This document shows, one piece after another, positions 28,701-37,640 of a DNA stretch of 64,000 nt. Where the stretch lies: positions 1,612,001 through 1,676,000 of the forward strand of contig JAHCAY010000001.1 of assembly GCA_019634575.1 (NCBI GenBank). The letters run 5' to 3'. Positions within the stretch are counted from its first letter, which is position 1; every line of letters begins with the position of its first letter. A model generated the notes under the pieces. That model had not been told where the DNA came from. It was given only the letters and a program-made list of their open reading frames with translations, and did no database searches. The position numbers and the translations under genes are program-made. The stretch comes from Candidatus Didemnitutus sp. Lineage in GTDB: Bacteria; Verrucomicrobiota; Verrucomicrobiia; Opitutales; Opitutaceae.

Positions 28701-29620
28701 CCGGACACGTCGACTGGGATCACGTCGATCTCGTCGTCGCAAACACACTGCTCTGCTTCTGGGGCGTGCCACTCGCCCGCCGCGCCGACCGCCCAAGCCT
28801 GCTCTACATCCACGAGAGCACGTCGGTGTTCCGCGCCTTCGAGACGAAGTTGCCCCTCGCCATGCACCGCCTCGTGCACGATGCGCTCCAGCAAAGCACG
28901 CGCACACTGTTCCTGTGCGAGGCGACGCGCCGTTACTACGCGGACGACGACCGCGGCCACTTCGCGATCGTGCCCAGCTGGATCGATCTCGCACAGGTGC
29001 AGGCCTTCCGCGCCGCGCACGACCGTGCGGCGCTGCGCCGCAAGCACGGCCTGCGCGACGACGAAGTCATCGTCGCCAACATTGGCACGGTCTGCGAGCG
29101 GAAGGGGCAGCACATCTTCCTGCGCGCCGTCGCGCACTTCAACCGGCACTACCGCGGCGCGGCGCCCGTGCGTTTCCTGCTCGTGGGCGCGCGGCCCGGC
29201 ATCTACCTCGAACTGATCGAACGCGACATCGCGGCGCTCGGGCTGACCAACGTCACGCTCGTGCCGGAGACGCGCGAGGCGTTCGATTTCTTCGCGGCGT
29301 CGGATCTCTTCGTCTGCACGAGTTTCGAGGAGTCGTTCCCGCGCGTGGTGATGGAAGCGATGGCGTTCCGCACGCCGATCGTCTCGACGGACGTGCACGG
29401 CATCCCGCAGCTGATCGGCCAGCGGCAGGACGGTTATCTCGTGCCGCCCGGCAACGCCGGGGCGCTCGCGCGGATGATGCTCACCTGCCTCGCCAAGGAG
29501 CGCAGCGGCAAGTCGCTCGCGCCGGCGGCGCATTCGAAAGTGCGCCGCTTCCACGACGCCGCGCAAGTGCTGCCGCGCCACGCCGATCTGGCGCGTGAGG
29601 CGTGGCTGGATCACGACTGA
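25751..29620 (+). CDS. Three-domain glycosyltransferase (degenerate GT2)-GT2-GT4 (1289 aa)
   Basis: The start is GTG 25751; the nearest ATG (25735) is in another frame. The architecture copies the 15005 enzyme: beta modules at about 5-115 and 165-285, a GT2 fold at about 376-620, a second GT2 at 626-880 and a GT4 from 905. The second GT2 is intact (IVIPTRDRLH, IVDDHSRD, LHLNNDVN, YNDVDYCLRA). So is the GT4 (THNLNLEGAP, IHESTSVF, GTVCERKGQH, EESFPRVVMEAM). The first GT2 keeps AAQIYPRWE and YTDEDSMDD but has lost the rest. The PAYN strand reads LLVDARD, the IADDAS site reads FVGAPAL, the DHDD metal site reads LPGD (P453), and the AQDID acceptor motif reads IPWFD. It is therefore probably a non-catalytic, structural or acceptor-binding domain. 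Cytoplasmic; last of the cytoplasmic block. Confidence 0.9.
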   Translation: MNENDAYIFDVEQPRDWVFAGEPVWVTGWFLSKIGAGFSDIRAMIDGVPHMGILGLPRPEIETRYRPESRLPHVGFLLRLQPHRGAREVRLELLDADNNWFEFWRSPIRVKDGPRSVGRYQLGVLPDHVHVLLQALRANPAADLAPLADSLVAAGAAVPLDTLPNPPFFGALEKPELVGGVQYGKVRVEGWIIHREQRIRRLIGSTHPGVENEFSYGNLLRPEAAELFPGHPHAARSQYFGLLDIDENVPGPAAIKLFAELEDGTRHLVFARRFYPRSCHLWERPLPAFDQGTLWNCVLALRAAAKRRRLDLGSWSERWAAVRATHALYRREAPAALPGQDTPDAFAAWQRNNRLSGRLASILRQSAAALGTGPRFQLLVDARDCTAAQLSQLAASLAAQIYPRWEAQFVGAPALPGLDTRCRTHLTADPAETIARLDALLRTGDAELVTLLPGDARLSPDALLEIAERFAANPQLELVYTDEDSMDDAGARRDPCFKPEWSPALAVSGLFPGHLSVARRERLIAAGGFRAAFGNIPWFDALLRLGDRWTGREVAHVPLIGFHRRAGRAPLPASGLVIEEARLALVETMDRRHWSAAPFVPPAAHFRRENVHQLRWTRDALAQLPVTIVIPTRDRLHLLQECIELLEETVDWRWVKLVIVDDHSRDTDALRYLERIQTRPDLRCVVTRTPDAKAPFNYSRLVNAALPHVDTPLVLHLNNDVNALEPGWLEEMAAWFRQSDVGVVGAKLIFPDRTLNHTGIVIGPHGGLADTPWARCAENDVPTLWHAVAREVSAVTGACLLTRTELYRQLGGFEERDFGVAYNDVDYCLRARAAGFRVIYTPQAKLMHWGSATRGVTFDEAEHMAWLDRYAGYRDPYFSRHWELNGAAVAGARTAGGRPERARPLEVLLLTHNLNLEGAPLFLLEYATHLVRAQGWRVTVLAGQDGPLRANYAQLGAAVIVVDEAALLQSPNEDTFHQRLGEISGHVDWDHVDLVVANTLLCFWGVPLARRADRPSLLYIHESTSVFRAFETKLPLAMHRLVHDALQQSTRTLFLCEATRRYYADDDRGHFAIVPSWIDLAQVQAFRAAHDRAALRRKHGLRDDEVIVANIGTVCERKGQHIFLRAVAHFNRHYRGAAPVRFLLVGARPGIYLELIERDIAALGLTNVTLVPETREAFDFFAASDLFVCTSFEESFPRVVMEAMAFRTPIVSTDVHGIPQLIGQRQDGYLVPPGNAGALARMMLTCLAKERSGKSLAPAAHSKVRRFHDAAQVLPRHADLAREAWLDHD

Positions 29621-29677
29621 GAGTTGGGTTGCGGCTTGCGGCGATGACCGCGCCGCGCCTCTATCGCTGCTTTCCCC

Positions 29678-31699
29678 ATGACCGCTGCCGCTCCTGTCCG
29701 CCGTGCCTTGGTTGTGTTTGCCCTCACGGCTCTCGCCGCACTGGCGTTCGTCCTCTATACCAATCACCGCTGGGAGGATTACTACATCACGTTCCGCGCG
29801 AGCAAAAATCTCGCGCAAGGCCACGGACTCGTCTTCACACCCGGCGAGCGCGTGCATAGCTTCACCTCACCGCTCGGCGCACTGCTCCCCGCGCTCGCCA
29901 GCCGGGTGAGTGGCGACGCGGACGAGCTCGCGTTGTGGCTGTTCCGCATCGCGAGCATCGTCGCCCTCGGCGGCGCGAGCGTGCTGCTGTTCCGCGCCAT
30001 CGAGCGCATGGGCGCGCCGCGCTGGGCGGCGTGGCTCGGCGTGGGCTTCATGATCTGCGAGGCCAAGGTCCTCGATTTCACCACCAACGGCATGGAGACG
30101 GGCTGGCTGCTGCTCTTCCTCGCCTACGCAGTCTGGGCGCTGACCGACGTCGGTCGCCGTCGCTGGCTGCACCTTGGCGCGGCGTGGGCGGGCATCATGT
30201 GGACTCGGCCCGACGGTTTCATCTACATCGCGCTGCTCGGCGGCGGCTGGTTCCTCTTCAACTGGTTCGCGCGCGACGGCCGTCCGCGGGGGGCTGAATT
30301 CCGCACGTTCGTGCTGGCGGCGGCGCTGTGCACCGCGCTCTACCTGCCGTGGTTCCTCTGGGCGTGGTGGTATTACGGCTCGCCCATCCCGCACACCATC
30401 ATCGCCAAGGGCTCCATGAATCCGGGACGCACGGCGGTGGGATTCCTCCAGACCTTCGTGCTGCTGCCTTTCAATGTCTGGAGCGGCTCGACCAGCGTCG
30501 ACGGCACGCTGCTACCCACGTATTATGTCGGTGGCGCCTGGCGCGCGGCGGTGTTTGTGATGACGGCGCGCACCCTCGGCTTCTTCGCGCTCATCGCGTG
30601 GCTTTTCCCGCGCCTGCCGGCGCCGGTGCGCGCCGCTTCGCTGGCCTTCCACGGCACCCACGCCTACCTGAGCTATTTTCCGTATTTCCCGTTCCCGTGG
30701 TATTTCCCGGCGACCAACCTGTTCGCTGCGATCGCCTGGGCCGGGCTCGCCGGCGCCGTGTTGCCGGCGCGCCCCGCGTGGCGCTGGGTGCGGTTCATCG
30801 CGATCGCCGGCGCGGTGTGGACGCTCGGCTTCCAGCTTTTTCTCTGCGCCCGCATGGCCGTGCAGATGGAGGCGAAGCAGCGGCTCGTCTACGACGGCAA
30901 CCTGCGCCGCATCGGCGAGTGGTTGCACGAACACGGCTCGCTCCGCGACCGCGTGTTCATGGAGCCGCTGGGCTACATCGGCTATTTTTCCCAACTGCGA
31001 ACCTACGACTACCCCGGCCTGTCCTGCCCACGCATGGTGGCGGCGCGCCGCGAGTCGAACGCCTGGTCCGTCCTGCTGACCCGCCTCGCTCCGGAATGGG
31101 CGGTCATTCGCGCTTCCGAAGCCGAAAGGGTCAACCAGGAGAACCCCACCGTGCTCAGCCGGATGTATGAAGCCGCAGCCACGTTCGACGTCCGGCCGGC
31201 GGTAGCGGCGGCGGCCGGCCTGCCCGATCCGTTCATGCTGGAATTCGACGCCAACTTCACCCTCTACCGGCGCCGCTATCCGGTGATCGACGACGAGGAC
31301 ATCATTTACGTCCGTCACGATTTCGGCAACTCGGCCAACACTGAACTGGTGGACGGCGCGCCGGTCCGCATGGTCCACGCGAACGGCGAAATGGCCCTCG
31401 CCGTCCCGGCCGGCGCGCAGCGCGCCGACGTCGAGTTCGGTTTCATGCCCGACGCCTACCGCGAGGCCCCCAAGACCGATGGCGCCGAATTCGTCATCGT
31501 CTGGACCGATGGCCGCGAGGAACGCGAGCTGTTCCGCCGGCAGCTCGATCCGGTCCACCGCACCGAAGATCGCGGCTTTCAGAAAATCACGGTAACCTTC
31601 CCGGCCGCATCCGCGCCCGTCCGCCTGCTCCTGCGCACCGTGGCCGGCCCGACCAAGACGAAGGATTGGACGTATTGGTCCAAATGCGCGTTCCACTGA
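29678..31699 (+). CDS. GT-C type membrane glycosyltransferase, WEDYYIT subfamily copy 1 (673 aa)
   Basis: TM1 is at about residues 9-28. The first periplasmic loop follows directly: HRWEDYYITFRASKNL, with W32-E33-D34 as the probable catalytic acid site, then GHGLVFTPGERVHSFTSP. This N-terminal signature resembles AftB-like arabinofuranosyltransferases and other GT-C enzymes with a (D/E)D-YY-type first loop. About ten more hydrophobic segments reach residue 400, including NGMETGWLLLF, MWTRPDGFIY and YFPFPWYFPATN. A soluble part starts at VFMEPLGYIGYFS. The C-terminus (587-673) is one copy of the shared module: TDGAEFVIVW, LDPVHRTEDRG, DWTYWSKCAFH. It opens the run of membrane proteins, 57 bases after the cytoplasmic block, and is paralogous to 35029 and 37641. 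Sugar donor unknown. Confidence 0.87.
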   Translation: MTAAAPVRRALVVFALTALAALAFVLYTNHRWEDYYITFRASKNLAQGHGLVFTPGERVHSFTSPLGALLPALASRVSGDADELALWLFRIASIVALGGASVLLFRAIERMGAPRWAAWLGVGFMICEAKVLDFTTNGMETGWLLLFLAYAVWALTDVGRRRWLHLGAAWAGIMWTRPDGFIYIALLGGGWFLFNWFARDGRPRGAEFRTFVLAAALCTALYLPWFLWAWWYYGSPIPHTIIAKGSMNPGRTAVGFLQTFVLLPFNVWSGSTSVDGTLLPTYYVGGAWRAAVFVMTARTLGFFALIAWLFPRLPAPVRAASLAFHGTHAYLSYFPYFPFPWYFPATNLFAAIAWAGLAGAVLPARPAWRWVRFIAIAGAVWTLGFQLFLCARMAVQMEAKQRLVYDGNLRRIGEWLHEHGSLRDRVFMEPLGYIGYFSQLRTYDYPGLSCPRMVAARRESNAWSVLLTRLAPEWAVIRASEAERVNQENPTVLSRMYEAAATFDVRPAVAAAAGLPDPFMLEFDANFTLYRRRYPVIDDEDIIYVRHDFGNSANTELVDGAPVRMVHANGEMALAVPAGAQRADVEFGFMPDAYREAPKTDGAEFVIVWTDGREERELFRRQLDPVHRTEDRGFQKITVTFPAASAPVRLLLRTVAGPTKTKDWTYWSKCAFH

Positions 31700-31736
31700 T
31701 CCCTCCGCGCGGCCCCGCCCGCGCGCTCCCGTCGCG

Positions 31737-34700
31737 ATGAGATTGCTCGCCCGGATCGGCTTCGTGTTGTTGCTGCTGGCGGCAACCTGGCTGCTGCGCT
31801 CACCCGGCCTGGACAAGCCGGTCTGGAACGTCGACGAAGCCGTCACCTTCACCATGGCCGAGCAGATCCGGCAGGGTGCCGTGCCCTACCGCGACGCCGT
31901 CGACCAACGCACGCCACTCGTCCCCTACGCCCAAGCCGCCGTGTTCGCCGCCTGTGGCGACTGGAACCTGCGCGCGCAACACGTGGCGCTCATCTTCCTG
32001 ATCGCGGCGACCGCCACCCTCGTGCTGCTGATCGCGCGCAGCCTCGACGAAAGCGAAACGGGCGTCATTGCCGCACTGTTCGTCGTGTTGCTCTGCTATT
32101 TGCTGCCCACGCTGCGCGACATGATGCCGGCGCACACGGCTTGGTATCTGATCTTTTTCTCCAGCCTCGCCTACTGCTGCCTGGCCCGCGGCTGGAGTTC
32201 GGGCCGGCGACGTTGGGGCGCGGCATCCGGTGCGGCCTTCGGCCTGGCGTGGTTGGCGAAGCAACCCGCCGTGCTCGATTTCGCCGCGGCGCTGACGCTG
32301 CTCGCCATTGCCGCGTTCGCGATTCCCCAACGTCGCCGCCTCGCCGTTGGACTGGGCGTCGGACTGCTCGTCGGCGCGGCCATTCCCGTGGCGCTCGCGA
32401 TGGGCTACTTCGCCACGCACGGCGCCTGGGCGGACTACGTCTACTACACCTGGACCTACAACAACACACTCTACGTGCCCGATGTGCCGCGTGCCGAGCG
32501 TTGGGCGACGATCCGCGTGCCGTTCGACCTCGCCATGAACGTCTCGCCGGGACTCGTCGCACTGGCCATCATGGCGGCGGTGGGATTGCTCTGGCGGACA
32601 TTGCGCCAGCTCGGCCGCGCCTCGGGTGACTTCGATTTTCTGGCGTGGATGATCCTCGGCTGGAGCGCCGCGGGGCTTTTCTCCACCACCCTGAGCGGTC
32701 GCGGATTCTCGCATTACTCCATCCAGCTGATTCCGGGACTCAGCCTGGCCTGTGGCTGGCTGCTCGCACAAGTAATCCGTCACCCACCGACGTGGGCGGC
32801 CGGTCGATACTGGCGGCCCTCCATTGCCGTCCTGTTGTTGCTCGCAGGCGGGGCGATGTTTTGGCGTCCCGTCGAGTCGCGTTTCCGGCACATGGACCTG
32901 CCCGAGCCCACCATCGAGGTGCTGACGGCGCTCATCCGCCAGCACAGCCGCCCGGAGGACCGGATTCATGTGTGGGGCTACAATCCCGAAATCTACGCCG
33001 TTTCCCGACGGCTGCCCGCGACCCGGTTCCTCTACAACACCTTCGTCACGGGCATGATTCCCTGGACGAATCTCGATCCGCAGAAAAACACCGACTACGC
33101 CGTCGTGCCCGGGTCCCGGGATCAACTGCTCGCCGACTGGCGGCGACACCCGCCTGCGCTCGTGATCGACAGCGGCGCAGTGCGCGGCTTCCTCAAATAT
33201 CCGCTGCACCAGCAATCCTGGCTCTGGCCGGAAATCGCCGAACACTACGTCGAGATCGCGAGCGACGAGCTCACGCCGCGCGGTTACCGCCTGCTGAAGC
33301 GCCTCGACGCCGCGCCCGCGGCCCCATTTCCCGAGAGAGCAACTGCCTCGCCCGCGGTGCAGATCACCAGCGCTCCGTCCGACCCGACCCGAGCCGCCGG
33401 CGTGACCGTCCGCGCCCCGATCGGCACGCAGTGGATCGAACTCTACTGCGACGAGGTGCGGGTGCGCCGGATGCGCTGCGCGAACGAGGAGCCCGCCGTC
33501 GCCACCTTCCACCTTTCCATCCCCGAGGCCGAATCCGGGAAACACCGCGTGCAGGCGCTCGCCGTCACCGCCACCGCCACGCTCGCGAGCGCGCGCATTC
33601 CTCTGATCACCGCCGCCCCGCTCACGGTGATCGGCGGCCCGCCGCTGCACTTCGGCGATCGCCAGATCCCCGCACTCGCCTCGAGCACGATCACCGGCGG
33701 CCCCATCCTGCCGAAAAAGGAAACACCCCACCGCTGGGATGCCCACGCGCCGGCGCGACTCGTTTATCCGTGGCAACCCGGCATGAACTCCCTCGCGTTC
33801 GCCTATGGCATCGAAGAGTTCGCCCTCGCCCAGGAACCGCCGCGCGGCACTGACGGCGTGGAGGTCGTCGTGCAGGTCGAGGAGAGCGACGGCCGCATCA
33901 TCCCGGTTTACCGCCACTACTTGGATCGCGAGCTGGCGCGGCGCGCCCACGGACATACCGTCGCCTACACCCCATTGCCGTCGGGCGAACACGCGCGCAT
34001 CGTCCTCCTCCTTACGCCCGGCCCGCTCTACGACCTCGTCTACGACTGGAGCTACTGGCTCTGGGTCCGTGCGGACAGATCTCCGCTCGCGCTCATGGCT
34101 GGCGCCACACCGTGCTACCCGGAGCGCATCGAAGCACCGGCACCGCTTCGTCCGACAGAACTCAATGGAAACTTCGTCGTCACCGTCGGGACGCCGGCGA
34201 CGATCGAGTTCGGCGCGACTCCCGGGCTCGGCGAGTTGAGCGGCTCGTTCGGCCTCCACGACGCCGCCTGGCGCGGCTCCGCCAAGACGGGGCCGGTCGA
34301 CTTCCAGATCGAGCTCGCACGCGCCAACGGCGAACGCCGGAAACTCTTCGAACACCGGCTCGATCCAGTGAACCGCGCCGACGACCGTGGCCTGCAGGCG
34401 TTCCGCGTCGCACTGCCGCAACCGGTCGACGGCGTGCTTCGATTCACCACACGCTCCGAAACCAATCCCGCCCTCGCCGCGGCGTTCTGGGGTGATTTGC
34501 ACGCCGCCACGATGGATTTGGCGCTGCACGGCGAGACGCTCGAAATCCCTCCCTCTGCGCGCAGCCGGTCCGATTTCGGTTTCCAAGCCGTCACGCTCGA
34601 CGACAAGCCCTCGATCTTCGCCCACGTCTCCACGACACTCGTTTATCCCTGGTGCCCCGAGATGGGCACGCTCGAGGCCGGCTACGGCTTGCTCCCCGGT

Positions 34701-34955
34701 GCCTATGCCGAGGGACAGGTCTCCGACGGAGCGCAATTCGTCGTCGAGTCCGAAGACGCCCAGGGCGCGCGCCGGGAAATTTTCCGCCGTTTCCTCGACC
34801 CGTCGCCAAAGCCCGCGGACCGCGGCACGCAAACCTTGCGCCTGCCCATCCCGCCGCTGCCGGGCGGCCACCTCATTCTGCGCACCGTTCCCGCGCCCTC
34901 CGGCCGCATCACCAACGCGTGGAGCTTCTGGAGCGACCTGCGCGTCAAACCTTGA
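31737..34955 (+). CDS. GT-C type membrane glycosyltransferase, NVDEA subfamily, with three C-terminal modules (1072 aa)
   Basis: TM1 (about 5-21) is followed by a loop with WNVDEA (D33, E34) and YRDAVDQRTPL. This matches the first-loop acidic motif of PMT/ArnT-like enzymes. Further membrane segments run to about residue 385. The soluble half is unusually long. A loop region carries WGYNPEIYAVS and VTGMIPWTN. An Ig-like stretch follows at about 540-640. Then come three tandem copies of the shared module, about 670-782, 812-925 and 958-1072. They have the TDG, (L/F)DP...DRG and W..W signatures; the second copy is more divergent and the third ends in AWSFWSDLRVKP. The membrane domain is paralogous to 39672, which has a single module. 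Extra module copies suggest avidity for a repetitive glycan (inference). Confidence 0.86.
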   Translation: MRLLARIGFVLLLLAATWLLRSPGLDKPVWNVDEAVTFTMAEQIRQGAVPYRDAVDQRTPLVPYAQAAVFAACGDWNLRAQHVALIFLIAATATLVLLIARSLDESETGVIAALFVVLLCYLLPTLRDMMPAHTAWYLIFFSSLAYCCLARGWSSGRRRWGAASGAAFGLAWLAKQPAVLDFAAALTLLAIAAFAIPQRRRLAVGLGVGLLVGAAIPVALAMGYFATHGAWADYVYYTWTYNNTLYVPDVPRAERWATIRVPFDLAMNVSPGLVALAIMAAVGLLWRTLRQLGRASGDFDFLAWMILGWSAAGLFSTTLSGRGFSHYSIQLIPGLSLACGWLLAQVIRHPPTWAAGRYWRPSIAVLLLLAGGAMFWRPVESRFRHMDLPEPTIEVLTALIRQHSRPEDRIHVWGYNPEIYAVSRRLPATRFLYNTFVTGMIPWTNLDPQKNTDYAVVPGSRDQLLADWRRHPPALVIDSGAVRGFLKYPLHQQSWLWPEIAEHYVEIASDELTPRGYRLLKRLDAAPAAPFPERATASPAVQITSAPSDPTRAAGVTVRAPIGTQWIELYCDEVRVRRMRCANEEPAVATFHLSIPEAESGKHRVQALAVTATATLASARIPLITAAPLTVIGGPPLHFGDRQIPALASSTITGGPILPKKETPHRWDAHAPARLVYPWQPGMNSLAFAYGIEEFALAQEPPRGTDGVEVVVQVEESDGRIIPVYRHYLDRELARRAHGHTVAYTPLPSGEHARIVLLLTPGPLYDLVYDWSYWLWVRADRSPLALMAGATPCYPERIEAPAPLRPTELNGNFVVTVGTPATIEFGATPGLGELSGSFGLHDAAWRGSAKTGPVDFQIELARANGERRKLFEHRLDPVNRADDRGLQAFRVALPQPVDGVLRFTTRSETNPALAAAFWGDLHAATMDLALHGETLEIPPSARSRSDFGFQAVTLDDKPSIFAHVSTTLVYPWCPEMGTLEAGYGLLPGAYAEGQVSDGAQFVVESEDAQGARREIFRRFLDPSPKPADRGTQTLRLPIPPLPGGHLILRTVPAPSGRITNAWSFWSDLRVKP

Positions 34956-35028
34956 GGCCGGTCGAGGGCCATCGCTTGGAGGCTTGATGCCGTCCTCCCG
35001 GCCAACCTTAGTAGTCCGTTCGTCTCTC

Positions 35029-37512
35029 ATGAATCGTTCCGCCAAGCTCGCGCCCAGTGTGGTAGTGTTTGTCGTCGCCGCCGTCATCACGCTCGGCTTC
35101 GCGCTCTATACGAATCACGTCTGGGAAGACTACTACATCACCTACCGTTCGAGTAAGAACCTCGCGACGGGCCACGGACTGGTTTTCAACCTCGGCGACC
35201 GGCTGCACACCTTCACCTCTCCGATCGGCGTGCTGCTGCCCGCCCTCGCGAGCCTGTTGACGGGCAATACGTCCGACCCTGGTGCGCTGTGGATTTTCCG
35301 GTTCATCTGCGCGGCCGCCCTCGGTGGCGCCGCCGCACTGCTGACCGGTCTCGCGCGGCGCTCCCGCTACGCGCCAGTCGCGCTGGCGGTGGTCGTGGGG
35401 GGCTTGTTGAGCGACGCCAAAACCCTCGACTTCACGATCAACGGCATGGAGACGGCGTTCATGCTGCTCTTCATCGCCTACGCGTTCTGGGCCCACCAAA
35501 CGCCCGGCCCGCGGCAGTGGGCGCACCTCGGCGCGGCCTGGGCCGGCCTGATGTGGACGCGCCCGGACAGCTTCATCTACGTCGGGCTGATCGCGGCGGG
35601 CTTCTGGCTCTTCAACGATCCGCCGACCACCGGCTCGACCCGCGGGGCGCAGCTGCGGCTCTTCGTCCGCGCCGGACTGCTTACGACCGCGCTCTACCTG
35701 CCGTGGCTGGTCTGGGCGTGGCTCTACTACGGCACGCCCGTGCCGCACACGATCACCGCCAAGAGCGGCATCGGCGATCCGCACACCTTGGGTGGCTTGA
35801 TCAGCACCGCCGTGCGGCTCCCGTGGCTGACGTGGACCAAATCGTCGTCCCTCGAACTCACGTTCCTGCCGGCTTACTACATGATCGGCGGCTGGCCTGG
35901 TGCGATCATCATCGTCTCGCGCACGCTCGCCACTCTCGCTGCGCTGCTGTGGCTCTTCCCTCGCCTGGCCTCGTGGGCGCGCGTCGCTTCCTTCGCTTAC
36001 TTCGGAGCGCATGTCTATCTCACGTATTTTCCGTATTTCCCGTTCCCCTGGTATATCCCGAGCACGACAGTGCTGGCGTTGATCGCACTCGCCGGGCTTA
36101 CGCAATGGCTCGTGTCGCCCGGGGCCGCGCCAGGTGTCTGCCGCGGTCTCGCGCTCACGCTCGCCGCCGCCTTGCTGCTCCCCAACGTCTGGAGCGTCTG
36201 GGCCGTAGCCCGTCAGGTCCGCAGCCAGCAGCAAATCGTCGAGGACGGCAACCGCCGCCAGATCGGCGAGTGGCTGCACGCCCAATCCTCGCCGGGCGAC
36301 ACCATCTTCATGGAGCCGCTGGGCTACATCGGCTTTTTCTCCGGCCTGAAAACCTACGACTGGCCAGGCATGTCCTCGCGCGAGATGGTGGCCGCCCGCC
36401 GCGAGCTCGGCACGTCGTGGGGTGCGATCCTGCGCTACCTCCAGCCGACGTGGATCGTCCTGCGCCCCTTCGAAATCCCGCGCGTCGAACGCGAGGCACC
36501 GGACTTCCTGCATAACTACTACACGGTCGCGAAGGATTTCGACCGTTCCGCCGACGTCGCGCAACTCGACGTGCATGGCCGCCGCTACCTCGAATACGAC
36601 TCGCATTTCATCGTCTATCACCGCCGCGCCACGCCCCTCGTCGATCCCGCGGAAAACGGCCTCCGCATCCATGGCGAGCTGCACGCACCCGCACGGCGCG
36701 AGATCGCACGCAACGCGCAGCGCACGACCTTCAACCAGCATATCGTCTCGGTCGTCGGCACGCCCAGTATGCTCGCCTTCCCGATCGGCGACGACGCCGC
36801 TTCCATCACCGGCGGACTCGGCCAACTCGACCGCGATTGGCTCGAATCGCGCAAGGCCGTGCCGGTCCGCTTCCGGATCATCCTCGCGCGTCCCGACGGT
36901 TCCGAAGTCCCGCTGCTCGACCGCTCGCTCAATCCCGACACGAATCCCGAGGACCGCGGCGTGCGCGAGTTTCGCGTGGACATCCCCTGGCCTTCGCAGG
37001 GCGAGCTCCGCTTCCTCACCGACGGCGCGGAAAGGGCCAACGCATTCTGGAGCGAACTCGCCCTCACCCCGCTGCGCCTCGCGCTCGATTTCGCCGGCCA
37101 ACCCGTCGCGCCGCTCGCGACCCACGCGCAATTCGGCTTCGCCAACTCCGAGGAGGACGGCCAACCGATCCTGTTCGCCCACGCCTCTTCCGAGCTGGTT
37201 TATCCGTGGCTCGACGGCATGAACCAACTCGAAATCCGCTTCGGCGTGCTGCGCGGCGCCCACACCGCCGCGCGCCGGACCGACGGCGTCGTATTCGTCG
37301 TCGAAGCCGAGCAGGCCGACGGCTCGCGCCGCGAGCTGTTCCGCCGGCACCTCGACCCCGTCAACGCGCCCACCGATGTCGGTCCGCAAACCGCCACGGT
37401 GGCGCTGCCCGCGCTACCCGGCGGACGCATCCATTTGCGCGCCGAGCCGCCGGCCTCCGGACGCATCGTCAACGCCTGGAGCTACTGGGGAGACCTCCGC
37501 GTGCGGCGCTGA
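35029..37512 (+). CDS. GT-C type membrane glycosyltransferase, WEDYYIT subfamily copy 2, two modules (827 aa)
   Basis: ATG 35029 gives the same short tail and W32-E33-D34 spacing as its two paralogues; ATG 34987 would add 14 residues. The first loop is HVWEDYYITYRSSKNL then GHGLVFNLGDRLHTFTSP. Membrane segments run to about 400, including NGMETAFMLLF, MWTRPDSFIYV and YFPYFPFPWYIPST. The soluble region from FMEPLGYIGFFSGLK leads into two copies of the shared module, about 565-686 (LNPDTNPEDRG) and 700-827 (TDGVVFVVEAE, LDPVNAPTDVG, NAWSYWGDLRVRR). It is 154 residues longer than the other two copies because of the extra module. DNA identity with 37641 is high in places, for example around 35493-35520, so these two copies are the most recent duplicates. 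Confidence 0.87.
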   Translation: MNRSAKLAPSVVVFVVAAVITLGFALYTNHVWEDYYITYRSSKNLATGHGLVFNLGDRLHTFTSPIGVLLPALASLLTGNTSDPGALWIFRFICAAALGGAAALLTGLARRSRYAPVALAVVVGGLLSDAKTLDFTINGMETAFMLLFIAYAFWAHQTPGPRQWAHLGAAWAGLMWTRPDSFIYVGLIAAGFWLFNDPPTTGSTRGAQLRLFVRAGLLTTALYLPWLVWAWLYYGTPVPHTITAKSGIGDPHTLGGLISTAVRLPWLTWTKSSSLELTFLPAYYMIGGWPGAIIIVSRTLATLAALLWLFPRLASWARVASFAYFGAHVYLTYFPYFPFPWYIPSTTVLALIALAGLTQWLVSPGAAPGVCRGLALTLAAALLLPNVWSVWAVARQVRSQQQIVEDGNRRQIGEWLHAQSSPGDTIFMEPLGYIGFFSGLKTYDWPGMSSREMVAARRELGTSWGAILRYLQPTWIVLRPFEIPRVEREAPDFLHNYYTVAKDFDRSADVAQLDVHGRRYLEYDSHFIVYHRRATPLVDPAENGLRIHGELHAPARREIARNAQRTTFNQHIVSVVGTPSMLAFPIGDDAASITGGLGQLDRDWLESRKAVPVRFRIILARPDGSEVPLLDRSLNPDTNPEDRGVREFRVDIPWPSQGELRFLTDGAERANAFWSELALTPLRLALDFAGQPVAPLATHAQFGFANSEEDGQPILFAHASSELVYPWLDGMNQLEIRFGVLRGAHTAARRTDGVVFVVEAEQADGSRRELFRRHLDPVNAPTDVGPQTATVALPALPGGRIHLRAEPPASGRIVNAWSYWGDLRVRR

Positions 37513-37640
37513 AAATAAGCGCCCGCGAAGTAGCGGGTTGCACCGCGCCGATTGTCCCTCGGAAGCGATGCGGGGTGTGGAGAGCAACCTTGCCGAGGAT
37601 TTTTCTCCATGGCAAACGCACCTGTTCCCGAACCAACCTC

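Noticed and set aside
26882..29857. 991-codon minus-strand open frame opposite the 25751 enzyme
   Set aside because: Same shadow effect of high GC codon usage; no recognisable domain.
31800..35090. 1096-codon minus-strand open frame opposite the 31737 gene
   Set aside because: Gly/Arg/Glu-rich product without motifs, while the + strand codes a clear membrane protein.
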